This document shows, in pieces, positions 49,623-57,673 of a stretch of 64,000 nucleotides of DNA. The notes under the pieces were generated by a model. The model saw only the letters and a list, made by a program, of their open reading frames with translations. It was not told the DNA's origin and ran no database searches. This DNA comes from Rhodocyclaceae bacterium (GTDB lineage: Bacteria > Pseudomonadota > Gammaproteobacteria > Burkholderiales > Rhodocyclaceae), in NCBI GenBank assembly GCA_013791905.1, contig VMSX01000030.1, positions 166,741 to 230,740 on the forward strand, given 5' to 3'. The first letter of the stretch is position 1; each line of letters opens with the position of its first letter. Made by a program: the position numbers and the translations under genes.

Positions 49623-49964
49623 TCTGGTGATTGGTTTTGTGTAGGCCACCGGCAGGCCACTCTTTCAAGAGCGCATGAAATCCTCCCGAGCGAATAGCAC
49701 CCTTTGCTCACACCCGAGCAGGTGGCCGCAATTTTTCGCCATTGGTGCAATTTATCCAACTTGCAATCGGGAAATCCATCGCGGACAAAATGGAATGGCA
49801 AAGAACGATGCCTTGGCAAGTTACGTTCTCTCAATCGTGTAGTAGTAACGGGCGGGAAACGACCCACTGCCGTCATTCGGTGGATTCAAGGTTCTACGGC
49901 AGGTATCTGATTGCTGCAGTCGTTCCATCCGAAAACTCACGGACAAGTCCTCGGCCTTAACAGA
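49623..49964. other. non-coding junction between tRNA-Asn and the island
   Basis: 342 bp without a credible gene. Short reading frames here lack ribosome binding sites and family-like sequence. Base composition drops here compared with the genes to the left. No integrase fragment or copy of the tRNA 3' end was seen, so the left edge of the island cannot be placed exactly. Confidence 0.6.
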
Positions 49965-50489
49965 CTACCCAGCCGACGGGCCGTCCCGACCGCTATAGGC
50001 TTCCGACCGGACATTGACTGTACGTAGGAGGTTCGCCGCAATTTCTGCTTCAGCAACGGCGAGAAAGTGCGTGCCATCGCATAGCTGCATCGTCAGCCAC
50101 TGCATGGTCTTGGGATTCTCGGGCTCCTCCATTTCGCGCCGCAGGGCATCAGATTTCTCAGTAAGCGCCTTCTTCCTTGCCATGTATAGCGGGACGCCAA
50201 TGATCGGCAAGGCAAACATCCCGACAATCAGCGCCATCTCTTCCTTAGACATTACGCTGGAAAGCGCTTGAAGTCGCGCATCACCCCACCTATCGACAGC
50301 CCGATCGTATGGAATCGAGTTGATTTTCGCAACGTCCTTCCGTATACGGATCTTCGACTCAAAAAGCACGCCGTCGTGACGGAGAACGTCATCGGTCCAG
50401 AGTGTCCAACACTCCCCCGTCTCGTTTCCGTCTTTCAACAGATATACGTTTCCAACAAGCTTGTAGGCCAACCCCTGCAAGAAACCCAT
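49965..50489 (-). CDS. island gene 6: unknown protein with one membrane segment
   Basis: A 174-residue protein I do not recognise. The N-terminal part (LAYKLVGNVYLLKDGNETGE) looks like beta strands. One hydrophobic helix, MALIVGMFALPIIGVPLYMA (about residues 85-105), is followed by a charged segment ARKKALTEKSDALRREMEEP. The C-terminal part (MQLCDGTHFLAVAEAEIAAN) is soluble. The strong GGAGG before ATG 50489 supports the start. It is the last gene of the six-gene minus-strand island unit, 72 bp after the previous gene. Confidence 0.75.
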   Translation of the reverse strand: MGFLQGLAYKLVGNVYLLKDGNETGECWTLWTDDVLRHDGVLFESKIRIRKDVAKINSIPYDRAVDRWGDARLQALSSVMSKEEMALIVGMFALPIIGVPLYMARKKALTEKSDALRREMEEPENPKTMQWLTMQLCDGTHFLAVAEAEIAANLLRTVNVRSEAYSGRDGPSAG

Positions 50490-50561
50490 GGTGATACCTC
50501 CATAAGGCGTTTTTGAGACGGCCACGAGAATCGAGGCCAAGTGCTTGCCGGTCTTACTCAG

Positions 50562-51218
50562 TTACTCTTCTACGAATGGCACGGCACGCAGCAACTGGTA
50601 CCCGATCACCCCTCCGAATTCGCCGGCGATGCAGTCGAAATCGTGGAGCATTGCCTCCCGGACATTGCCCCAGGTTGCCGCCCCCAGTTGGTTTGTGGAG
50701 AAGAATTCCGCGAGATCGCGGACGACAAACGATGCCCATAGCTCAAATCGTTCCAAGGTTGTGACGTGATTGATGCTGCGGGACGCAAGCACATTGGGCC
50801 CGAACGCTTCGTAAGGGTTCGCCATCATCATGGTTCGTGCCCATCCGATAGACCTGTCCATTTTTGGATAGCGGGTCATGGCCTGGAATGCTGCGTAGTC
50901 GGGTCGAAAGTGTGAGTACATGACCTGATCGATCAATATTACGTAGCAAAGGGCGCACAGGAAATCCGATTGCTGTTCGCGCGGAACATGCGTCAGATGG
51001 TCTGGCAATCCCTCGCCGGGTGCGGAAATGAGATCGCCCACCGAAAAGTAGATTCCGGCGTCCAATGCCGAACCCACTGCTGACACGACTGGCGCTCCCC
51101 AAAAGCTCTGTCTATGGTGCGCACGCATTCGTGAACAGGATCCCAGCCGGTCCAGGGAATCGACGAAGCCGTTCAGGTGCCCCGGCCATACTTCGCGGAA
51201 ATTGCGCGCGGGCTCCAT
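50562..51218 (-). CDS. island gene 5: unknown 218-residue protein
   Basis: A soluble, aromatic-rich protein without a recognised domain. Blocks include SFWGAPVVSAVGSALDAGIY (about 38-57), FLCALCYVILIDQVMYSHFR (about 85-105), SIGWARTMMMANPYEAFGPN and LGAATWGNVREAMLHDFDCI. Several helices are likely. ATG 51218 has only a weak GGGA upstream. It begins 15 bp after the previous small gene, so it is part of the same unit. Codon choice is less GC-biased at third positions than in the flanking chromosome. Confidence 0.7.
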   Translation of the reverse strand: MEPARNFREVWPGHLNGFVDSLDRLGSCSRMRAHHRQSFWGAPVVSAVGSALDAGIYFSVGDLISAPGEGLPDHLTHVPREQQSDFLCALCYVILIDQVMYSHFRPDYAAFQAMTRYPKMDRSIGWARTMMMANPYEAFGPNVLASRSINHVTTLERFELWASFVVRDLAEFFSTNQLGAATWGNVREAMLHDFDCIAGEFGGVIGYQLLRAVPFVEE

Positions 51219-51233
51219 GTTCCCGGGATGTTC

Positions 51234-51509
51234 CTACCGAGTCTCCGGCCGGTCCTTGCACACCAGGAAACCGGCTCCTGGAAACGTGCTAGGGTCGTCG
51301 TTCTCGAAGGCAAGCGCACTTGGGACGCTAGTTCTGACCTCTGCCGTGTATCTTCGAGCTTCATTGAATGCATTGATCGAGGTGTCCGCATGTGCCGTGT
51401 CGCGAAGCTGGACAACGATAGCAAGGAATGCGAGCACTAGGACCGTTGAGGAAGCGTGCAACGATCGCGTTGCCGACCCGCAAGGCCGAGGCGATGTAAT
51501 GGAGAACAC
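51234..51509 (-). CDS. island gene 4: small protein with N-terminal membrane or signal segment
   Basis: A 91-residue protein starting with GTG 51509. Hydrophobic segment TVLVLAFLAIVVQLRDTAHA (about residues 23-42) could be a membrane anchor or a signal peptide, followed by a polar domain (SINAFNEARRYTAEVRTSVP). It starts 6 bp after gene 3 ends and stops 15 bp before gene 5, and this tight packing is the main reason to accept it. No family recognised. An opposite-strand frame exists over the same bases but has no operon context. Confidence 0.6.
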   Translation of the reverse strand: MFSITSPRPCGSATRSLHASSTVLVLAFLAIVVQLRDTAHADTSINAFNEARRYTAEVRTSVPSALAFENDDPSTFPGAGFLVCKDRPETR

Positions 51510-51515
51510 GGTCTC

Positions 51516-52100
51516 TCAGCCTTTCGAATCGACGAGAATGACATCGGCACCGCACTGGAGTTTGACACAAGCGCAGAGCATTTTGATCAGGGTCTCTATC
51601 TTCTTCTTGCTCAGACTTTGTTTGCTGACATACCAGCCGCCTCCGATGGACTCGGTTGCCGCACGCAGCAAATCCGCAGAGAGATTGGGCAGCAAAGCCT
51701 CGCGCGATTGGGCGACGCGCAGCGTCGCATTGCAACCCGAGTTCAGACTAGCAACGGCCGCGCCCCATTGGCTCGGATAGTCTTCGCGCACTTGTCGGCA
51801 AAGGCGGATGAACCAATCCTTGTAGTGACGACACGGGTAGCGTGTTTCCTTGTAGATCAGCGCGCGCTGGCCGTGAGCCGAGCGAACGGGGTGGCGTACC
51901 TTTTGTGCGTTGCTCACTATCAGCGCGAGGGGTCTTGGAATGGGACGGGTGTGCCTGTCCAGAATCGCAAGGTCCGAATACATCTGGCTGCGTTTATCCT
52001 CCACGAGCGTTTCGAGTGCACGAATCTGCGAATCCGTCTGCTCAATTCGCGTGAGAAAACCGTTCCAATCAGTACCTACAGGTTTGAAATGGGCGTTCAT
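51516..52100 (-). CDS. island gene 3: unknown basic protein
   Basis: A 194-residue protein with no recognised domain. It has an N-terminal coiled-coil-like stretch (RIEQTDSQIRALETLVEDKR), a basic middle (ALIVSNAQKVRHPVRSAHGQ, then KDWFIRLCRQVREDYPSQW), and a cysteine-containing end (IETLIKMLCACVKLQCGADV). The conserved-looking block AVASLNSGCNATLRVAQSRE is near residue 115. Two ATG codons are adjacent (52103, 52100). The second has better spacing from GGAGG. The stop of gene 2 overlaps the start (ATGATGA), so translation is coupled. Confidence 0.7.
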   Translation of the reverse strand: MNAHFKPVGTDWNGFLTRIEQTDSQIRALETLVEDKRSQMYSDLAILDRHTRPIPRPLALIVSNAQKVRHPVRSAHGQRALIYKETRYPCRHYKDWFIRLCRQVREDYPSQWGAAVASLNSGCNATLRVAQSREALLPNLSADLLRAATESIGGGWYVSKQSLSKKKIETLIKMLCACVKLQCGADVILVDSKG

Positions 52101-52375
52101 CATTTCCTCCGTACGTGGTAATGGCGATGGCCTACGGTGACAGTGGCGCCATCGCAGGTGCTGACAATCTTGAAACAGCGGAAGTACGACTCCATGCGGC
52201 GGACAGGTTCGCGACCTAGGTCCCGCTCCATCGAACGGATACTGTGTTTGTCGAAGTAGAGGCGCACTGCTCCTCGTCCGTCATACTCTTCGCGGCCGTA
52301 CTGGTCCAACCACTGACTGACGAGCGGCGGTATCCCGCGCTGCTGTGATCGAGTATTAGCGTGACGCGTGTTCAT
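52100..52375 (-). CDS. island gene 2: small DUF4258-like protein
   Basis: A 91-residue protein with QQRGIPPLVSQWLDQYGREE, LYFDKHSIRSMERDLGREPV and DGATVTVGHRHYHVRRK at the end. The pattern (helical start, then strands ending in T-V-x-H-R) resembles small RelE-like or DUF4258-like proteins, some of which are toxins. That resemblance is by eye and modest. ATG 52375 overlaps the stop of gene 1 (ATGA), and its stop overlaps the start of gene 3. With the ribbon-helix-helix-like gene 1 directly upstream it could form a toxin-antitoxin-like pair. Confidence 0.65.
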   Translation of the reverse strand: MNTRHANTRSQQRGIPPLVSQWLDQYGREEYDGRGAVRLYFDKHSIRSMERDLGREPVRRMESYFRCFKIVSTCDGATVTVGHRHYHVRRK

Positions 52376-52911
52376 GGCTCCGCCCTCGCGCCCCGTTTGA
52401 TCTGTTCCCAATGGGCACGTTCCTGTTTCAAGCGTTCCTTGGTCCAAATCAGTTGTCGGTAATAGTCCGGGTCGAGCGCGCCATCGATCTCGAACTGGTC
52501 AACCCCCAAGACGGATCGGATGGTCTTTTCGGTCTCTTCGCGCGAAAGACCTAGGGACGTTCTTGGATTGGCGATGATCAACGCCGGTTCGATCAGGCGC
52601 ACGCACAGGAACCAGATGAACGCGTCGAAGAAGGCATTTCGCGGGATGTTCCTTTCGGCGCAAACCCTGCTAAGACGCTCGGCTGTCGCGTCGTCCAGCG
52701 ATAGCGTCACACGTGTGCTTTCGCCTCCAAGGTTGGCTAGCGCACGCGCATGCTTTGCCCCTTCTGCGTCACTGGCGGGCAACAATTCGATCGCATCGAT
52801 TTCCGCCGGCAGGCACCCGTTCAAGTAGGCGTCGCGTCTAAGCTTGAGAACCTCAAATATCTCTGTGAGCGTCTGCCAAGGCCTCGTGTGAACATTAGCG
52901 GTGATATCCAT
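52372..52911 (-). CDS. island gene 1: ribbon-helix-helix-like protein
   Basis: A 179-residue protein. Residues about 70-105 (STRVTLSLDDATAERLSRVC, then AERNIPRNAFFDAFIWFLCV) resemble a ribbon-helix-helix DNA-binding unit: one polar strand followed by two helices. The rest is helical (IFEVLKLRRDAYLNGCLPAE; YYRQLIWTKERLKQERAHWE). ATG 52911 follows AGGAAAAAGAC. It heads the six-gene unit behind a promoter with a perfect -35. As a DNA-binding-like first gene it is a plausible autoregulator. The family is not identified. Confidence 0.7.
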   Translation of the reverse strand: MDITANVHTRPWQTLTEIFEVLKLRRDAYLNGCLPAEIDAIELLPASDAEGAKHARALANLGGESTRVTLSLDDATAERLSRVCAERNIPRNAFFDAFIWFLCVRLIEPALIIANPRTSLGLSREETEKTIRSVLGVDQFEIDGALDPDYYRQLIWTKERLKQERAHWEQIKRGARAEP

Positions 52912-52942
52912 GTCTTTTTCCTTTAAAAACGTCATAGATGTA

Positions 52943-52984
52943 CTTTTACACCGGTAACGCGGTAATGTCAAGCCGCATATGCGG
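52943..52984 (-). promoter_or_regulatory. predicted promoter and palindrome of the island unit
   Basis: On the minus strand TTGACA (52971-52966) and TAAAAG (52948-52943) are 17 bp apart, about 32 bp before the first ATG. A perfect palindrome CCGCATATGCGG (52973-52984) abuts the -35, and GGTAACGCGGTAA repeats lie in the spacer. These are candidate operators for the ribbon-helix-helix-like protein encoded next. Confidence 0.6.
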
Positions 52985-53043
52985 GATGCAACCGTCGAAT
53001 CACGAGGTATGTCATAAATACAAATAGATACAGTTGTACGCAA

Positions 53044-53426
53044 TTAGGGCCAGCGCGGCTACGTCGCAACGTTTTCGCTTTGTTGCCCCTCAAGCTCACT
53101 GGAAAGGCTTAATAGCGCCGCCTGGCTTCCACTACAAACAAGTTCAAGGGGGTTCCACGCCAGCGTTCTGGCAGGCGGCCGCAAGGTGGCGCGTACCGGA
53201 CAATTCGCTGTAAATGATCGAGCGACAGCTATGGCCGAGTTGTGTTAATTGGTCTTCTGGCAGGTGCCGAGGTACAGCAGTCGTCCGGATGTCAGCTATC
53301 CGGAATCATCGAGCGGCGGCAGTTGGCCGACAGCCCGCGTACAGCATGAAGCCGGGCGCCTCCAGCGTTATTTCGCCTATTCAATCTGATTCGGTCCGTC
53401 CTGCCCAGGTCAGTTCAGTCTGAGCC
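53044..53426. other. non-coding gap upstream of the Fic gene's 3' end
   Basis: About 380 bp between the island unit and the Fic gene. I see no convincing gene. A 69-codon frame on the plus strand is too short and lacks a ribosome binding site. The sequence may be a decayed gene or element remnant, but nothing identifiable is left. Confidence 0.5.
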
Positions 53427-54848
53427 TTAATTATTCTTGCCCCCCTCTGACTTCTCAGCCTGTTGCAGCGGTTGCCACGTGCGGTACTCAGACAGTCGCA
53501 ACCGGTAACGGGTGACGTTGCCTTCATGTAGATTCCGCAGGTCGTCCAGGGCCAATTCGATGATTTTATCCAGGTCCTCTGATGGCACCAGCGCCGCTGC
53601 CACGGCGCGCACGGCCGCTTCGCCGGAAGGCTGCTGGCCGCGCACGATCTCAGCCACCACGGCAATCAGTGCTTCGCGGTAGCGCAGGCGCACGGGGTCG
53701 GGCTCGGCGACGGTTTCGCGAATGGCCATGTAGCGTTGGCAGGAGCGCTCGTAGGCCCACACGAACACATCGCGCAGGAGATCGACTTGTTTCATCTCGT
53801 ACACGCCCAGTGTGCCTTCCACATAAGCCCGTTCGGGTACATCGATGAAGGACAGTGGGCAAAGGTTGTGCCGGATGAGCGGGATGTTGGCGCCCAGCCG
53901 GGATACCCGCTTGTTCACGTCGACGAACGGTTGCAAGTAGGGGATATGGACCATGATGAAAAAGGCTTGCTCGAAGGGGTCTTCGATCGCGCCGGCCTTT
54001 TCCAGGATCATGCGGAAATAGGCGTCGATCTGCTGCGGGATGCCCAGAGGGTGAAACACCGTGCCGCTGACCTCGACAATGCGACTGCGAAGCCTCCCGC
54101 TCTCGCTCGGGTCGGCGAGCAGGTTTTCCGACAGCAGCGCGTGCAGGTTGTGGAAGGTGAAGGTGTTGAAGCCGATGTCCTCGGTCTCGTTCACCAGCAA
54201 CTCGATGGCCGCCTTGTGGTTCAAGATCATCTGCGCTTCGCGGCGATCCTTCCCTGCGGCGGCCTGACCTCTCTCGATCAGGTTTTGCGTATCGAGGCGG
54301 GTATAGGTGTTGCCTTCGAGCTGGCTCGATGCCCAGGACAGATCGATCAGCAGTCGCCCCAGGATGTCGCGCGCATAGGTGCCGGCCGGACGCTCACCGT
54401 CGGGAGAGCGCCCGATGTTGTGCAGGTGATCGCGAATTTCCGGGGATAGGTAGCTGGACGCGTTGGGGCGATACGCTGCCAGAAAATTTCGGTCATAGCC
54501 CACCGGCTTGCGGCCTTGGATGGGTTGGCTGACGTAGGCCTTGATTTCCGCACCCTCGGGTGAAGTGGGCACATATATTTCGAAGCTGCCCGCACTTACG
54601 GTGTTGATCTGGACAGAATTGCCCCCCCTAACCAAGACGGGCGCAAACAGATATCGGATTGCTTTCCCTTCGCCCTTGACTTGAATTCTCTGGTGCCCGA
54701 CCAAGTTAGCCAGGCGCCGCTGCAGGGTGCGGCGGCTGACGATATCGGCCAAAACGGTATGCAGATCGTCGATGCCGACTCCATCCGGATGTTGGGCAAT
54801 CTCGGCTTCTATTCTTGCGTGCAAATCCTCGGGGAGTTTTTTTGGCAT
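53427..54848 (-). CDS. Fic-domain protein with N-terminal winged helix, atypical Fic core
   Basis: A 473-residue protein. The N-terminal 70 residues form a probable winged helix (ADIVSRRTLQRRLANLVGHQ). An inhibitory helix motif SSQLEGN (about residues 173-180) precedes the Fic domain, whose core reads PYLQPFVDVNKRVSR near residue 303. Standard Fic AMP-transferases have HPFxDGNGR; here the catalytic His is Gln and DGN is DVN, while Asn-Lys-Arg is kept. A C-terminal helical tail follows (RYREALIAVVAEIVRGQQPS). ATP use or transfer activity may be altered or lost. ATG 54848 follows AAGAAGG. Three palindromes lie immediately upstream. Confidence 0.88.
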   Translation of the reverse strand: MPKKLPEDLHARIEAEIAQHPDGVGIDDLHTVLADIVSRRTLQRRLANLVGHQRIQVKGEGKAIRYLFAPVLVRGGNSVQINTVSAGSFEIYVPTSPEGAEIKAYVSQPIQGRKPVGYDRNFLAAYRPNASSYLSPEIRDHLHNIGRSPDGERPAGTYARDILGRLLIDLSWASSQLEGNTYTRLDTQNLIERGQAAAGKDRREAQMILNHKAAIELLVNETEDIGFNTFTFHNLHALLSENLLADPSESGRLRSRIVEVSGTVFHPLGIPQQIDAYFRMILEKAGAIEDPFEQAFFIMVHIPYLQPFVDVNKRVSRLGANIPLIRHNLCPLSFIDVPERAYVEGTLGVYEMKQVDLLRDVFVWAYERSCQRYMAIRETVAEPDPVRLRYREALIAVVAEIVRGQQPSGEAAVRAVAAALVPSEDLDKIIELALDDLRNLHEGNVTRYRLRLSEYRTWQPLQQAEKSEGGKNN

Positions 54849-54859
54849 GTGGCACCTTC

Positions 54860-54963
54860 TTTTGGCGCGTAACTGGTTATTCGCGCCAAAAGACTAACTG
54901 TATTGGCGCGTTTTGTCAAAATACGCGCCATTGTGTGGCGCGATAAATGAGTATCGCGCCACA
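54860..54963. promoter_or_regulatory. three tandem GGCGCG...CGCGCC palindromes upstream of fic
   Basis: Site 1: TTTTGGCGCG (54860-54869) with CGCGCCAAAA (54882-54891), 10-bp perfect arms. Site 2: TGGCGCG (54904-54910) with CGCGCCA (54924-54930). Site 3: TGTGGCGCGAT (54934-54944) with ATCGCGCCACA (54953-54963), 11-bp perfect arms. Site 1 touches the fic ribosome binding site. Shared half-sites and close packing suggest cooperative operators, most simply for the winged helix of the Fic protein itself. Confidence 0.75.
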
Positions 54964-54993
54964 ATTTCCCGGCAGATTGTTCTACCCCACCCC

Positions 54994-55018
54994 GAAAGTC
55001 GGCGCTGGCGGGACGGCG
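54994..55018 (+). repeat. dispersed repeat copy 8 (intergenic)
   Basis: GAAAGTCGGCGCTGG then CGGGACGGCGG, an exact consensus copy in the 75-bp gap between the fic operators and the amtB stop. This and the copy at 6177 lie essentially outside coding sequence. Confidence 0.9.
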
Positions 55019-55038
55019 GCTGCCTGCGCCGGGACGAC

Positions 55039-56244
55039 TTACCAGAGCGTTTCACGCTCGGCGCTGGCCGAGATCTTGTGGATGGCGAGGTCGGCGCCGT
55101 TGAATTCGTCTTCGGGGTCGAGGCGGATGCCGACAGCCAGCTTGACCGCGCCATAGACGGCCAGGCCGCCGACAAAGGCGATGGACACGCCGAGCAGGGT
55201 GCCGGCGAGCTGGCTCATGAAGGTGACGCCGCCCATGCCACCCAGTTCCTTCAGCCCGAAGATGCCGGCGGCGATGCCGCCCCAGGCGCCGCACAGGCCA
55301 TGCAGCGGCCAGACGCCAAGCACATCGTCGATTTTCCAGCGGTTCTGGCTCAGGGTGAACATCACGACGAACAGGCCGCCGGCTATGCCGCCGGTGAGGA
55401 GCGCACCGAGCGGGTGCATCAGGTCGGAGCCGGCGCAGATGGCGACCAGTCCGGCCAGCGGTCCGTTGTGGGCGAAGCCCGGGTCGTTCCTGCCCAAGGC
55501 CAGAGCCACCAAGGTGCCGCCGGCCATGGCCAGCAAGGAGTTCATGGCGACCAGACCGGAGACTTTTTCGAGCGTTTGTGCACTCATGACATTGAAGCCG
55601 AACCAGCCGACGATGAGGATCCATGCGCCCAATGCGAGGAAGGGAATCGAGGACGGCGGGTGCGCGCCGGCGATGCGGCCATCCTTGTGATAGCGACCAC
55701 GCCGCGCACCGAGCAGCAGCACGGCCGCCAAGCCGACCCAGCCGCCCACCGCATGCACCACCACCGAGCCGGCAAAGTCGTGGAACTCTGCACCGAAGGT
55801 GGCATTGAGCCAGCCCTGAATGCCGTAAGCCTGGTTCCAGGCGATGCCCTCGAAGAACGGATAGAGAAAGCCGACCAGCAGGAATGTGGCCACCAGTTGC
55901 GGCCCGAAGCGTGCGCGCTCGGCGATGCCGCCCGAGACAATGGCGGGAATCGCCGCGGCAAAAGTCAGCAGGAAGAAAAACTTGGTCAGTTCGTAGCCGC
56001 TCTTCTGCGTCAGTTCCTCGGCACCGACAAAGAAGTGCACCCCGTAGGCGATGCCGTAGCCGATGAAGAAATAGGCCAGCGTCGAGACCGCAAAGTCGGA
56101 AAGGATCTTGACCAGCGCATTGACCTGGTTCTTGCGCCGGACCGTGCCGAGTTCAAGGAAGGCGAAGCCGGCATGCATCGCCAGGATCATGATGGCGCCG
56201 AGCAGGATGAACAGCACGTCGGCGGAAGTTTTGAAGTTGTCCAT
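55039..56244 (-). CDS. amtB: ammonium transporter
   Basis: A 401-residue polytopic membrane protein of the Amt/Mep/Rh family with about 11 helices. It keeps MILAMHAGFAFLELGTVRRK, IPAIVSGGIAERARFGPQLV (the GGIAER block), FAGSVVVHAVGGWVGLAAVL with the first pore histidine, and GVWPLHGLCGAWGGIAAGIF with the second pore histidine slightly shifted compared with E. coli. No cleavable signal is obvious. ATG 56244 follows GGGGCACCC. No glnK gene is adjacent, although the cytoplasmic tail (LDPEDEFNGADLAIHKISAS) has the Asp-Glu-Glu-x-x-Gly-like stretch usual near PII contacts. Confidence 0.96.
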   Translation of the reverse strand: MDNFKTSADVLFILLGAIMILAMHAGFAFLELGTVRRKNQVNALVKILSDFAVSTLAYFFIGYGIAYGVHFFVGAEELTQKSGYELTKFFFLLTFAAAIPAIVSGGIAERARFGPQLVATFLLVGFLYPFFEGIAWNQAYGIQGWLNATFGAEFHDFAGSVVVHAVGGWVGLAAVLLLGARRGRYHKDGRIAGAHPPSSIPFLALGAWILIVGWFGFNVMSAQTLEKVSGLVAMNSLLAMAGGTLVALALGRNDPGFAHNGPLAGLVAICAGSDLMHPLGALLTGGIAGGLFVVMFTLSQNRWKIDDVLGVWPLHGLCGAWGGIAAGIFGLKELGGMGGVTFMSQLAGTLLGVSIAFVGGLAVYGAVKLAVGIRLDPEDEFNGADLAIHKISASAERETLW

Positions 56245-56475
56245 TGGGTGCCCCAGAGTTGTGAATCCGGGACAATGAAGCAACAAGCGTTCCTGCCGGG
56301 TTATTGTGTCGAATCAATGACCCGGCGCACCAATATCGCGCCCGATCATCTATCAAGCACCTGAATGGTGCCTGGCATGCACCTTTTCGATGCAAACACC
56401 CTGATGGATTGCCGCAAGAAAAAGCGGGCTACCGTTGGCTGGACGGCGCCCGCTCAGGTCAGAGTCGAAACACCA

Positions 56476-57651
56476 TCAGTTCGGCATCTTGCACTCGCCG
56501 ACATAGGCATCGGCGTGATCGGTGAAGATGGTGCCCATCAGCTTGTTGGTAATGCGGCCTTTTTCGTCCTTGCGCACGACGCGCAGGAAGTAGTCCTGTA
56601 CCGGGAAGTGGTTGGTGTTGAACTTGAACTTGCCGCGCACCGAGGTGAACTTTGCGGCTTCGAGGGCCTTGCGCACGGCGGCCTTGTCTTCGAGCTTGCC
56701 CTTGGTGTTGCGCACCGCGGCGTCCATCAGCATGGCGGCGTCGTAGCCCTGCGAGGCATACAGCGAAGGCAGGCGCTTGTACTCTTTTTCGAAATCGGCG
56801 ACAAATTTCTTGTTGGCGGCATTGTTCAGGTCGTGCGCCCAGTGGGATGAATTGAACAGGCCGAGCATCGGCTCGCCGACGGCCGGGATGGTGTCTTCGT
56901 CGGCGGAAAATCCGGAAGTGATCAGGCGCATGTCTTTTGACAAACCGGCAGCGACGAATTGCTTGATGAAGTTGATGCCCATGCCGCCGGGCAGGAAGAA
57001 GAACACAGCATCGGGCTTGGCGGCACGCAGTTGCGCGAGTTCGGCGGCATAGTCGAGCTGGCCCAGCTTGGTGTACATCTCTTCATCAACTTTGCCCTTG
57101 AAGAAACGCTTGAATCCGTTGATGGAGTCCTTGCCGGCCGGATAGTTGGGGGCGATGGCGACGACAGTCTTGTAACCCTCGTCGCTGGCCCATTTGCCCA
57201 TGGCTTCTGCCACGTTGTCGTTTTGCCAGGCAACGTTGAAGAAGTAGGGGTTGCATTCCTTGCCGGCGAGTGCCGATGGGCCGGCATTGGCAGAAATGTA
57301 AAAGGTCTGGCTGTCGAAGACCGGCTTGGCAACGGTGAGCAGGATGTTCGAGAAGATGATGCCGGTCATGAAGTCGACCTTGTCCTTCTTGAGGAAGCGT
57401 TCGGTGGTCTGCTTGGCGGTGTTCGGATTCTGCTGATCGTCGGCGACGATGATTTCGGCCGGCAGCCCGCCCAGCTTGCCGTTCAAATGCTGCATGGCCA
57501 GCTGAAAGCCGTCGCGGATGTCGACGCCGAGACCGGCGGCGGGGCCGGACAAGGTTGAGAGGAAGCCGACTTTGACAGTGTCAGCAGCCTGGGCGGCCTG
57601 GGCGGCGCAGAGGGCGGTGGCGAGTAGGGTGGCCAGCAGGGTATTTTTCAT
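56476..57651 (-). CDS. branched-chain amino acid-type ABC transporter substrate-binding protein
   Basis: A 391-residue periplasmic-binding protein of the LivJ/LivK/peripla_BP_6 type. Signal peptide LLATLLATALCAAQAAQA, then TVKVGFLSTLSGPAAGLGVD and IIVADDQQNPNTAKQTTERF, typical of the class. The ligand could be an amino acid, amide, urea or an aromatic acid; sequence alone does not say. It begins 22 bp after gloB on the same strand, but no permease or ATPase genes are near, so it is an orphan. ATG 57651 gives a proper signal sequence; a longer frame runs into gloB. Confidence 0.92.
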   Translation of the reverse strand: MKNTLLATLLATALCAAQAAQAADTVKVGFLSTLSGPAAGLGVDIRDGFQLAMQHLNGKLGGLPAEIIVADDQQNPNTAKQTTERFLKKDKVDFMTGIIFSNILLTVAKPVFDSQTFYISANAGPSALAGKECNPYFFNVAWQNDNVAEAMGKWASDEGYKTVVAIAPNYPAGKDSINGFKRFFKGKVDEEMYTKLGQLDYAAELAQLRAAKPDAVFFFLPGGMGINFIKQFVAAGLSKDMRLITSGFSADEDTIPAVGEPMLGLFNSSHWAHDLNNAANKKFVADFEKEYKRLPSLYASQGYDAAMLMDAAVRNTKGKLEDKAAVRKALEAAKFTSVRGKFKFNTNHFPVQDYFLRVVRKDEKGRITNKLMGTIFTDHADAYVGECKMPN

Positions 57652-57673
57652 GGGGTTTCCTCTTGATGAATGG

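Noticed and set aside
49541-49876. Minus-strand frame ending LDLDSNQGPAD over tRNA-Asn
   Set aside because: The tail is the translated complement of a tRNA, a well-known false gene; no supporting signal.
53214-53423. 69-codon frame in the gap before fic
   Set aside because: No ribosome binding site, no homology-like pattern, and it ends inside the fic 3' flank.
49507-55038. Classical integrative element with attachment repeats at tRNA-Asn
   Set aside because: No integrase gene and no second copy of the tRNA 3' end found in the window; the island call rests on composition and unknown genes only.
54913-56364. 483-codon plus-strand frame opposite amtB
   Set aside because: Shadow of AmtB; it would also run through the fic operator palindromes.
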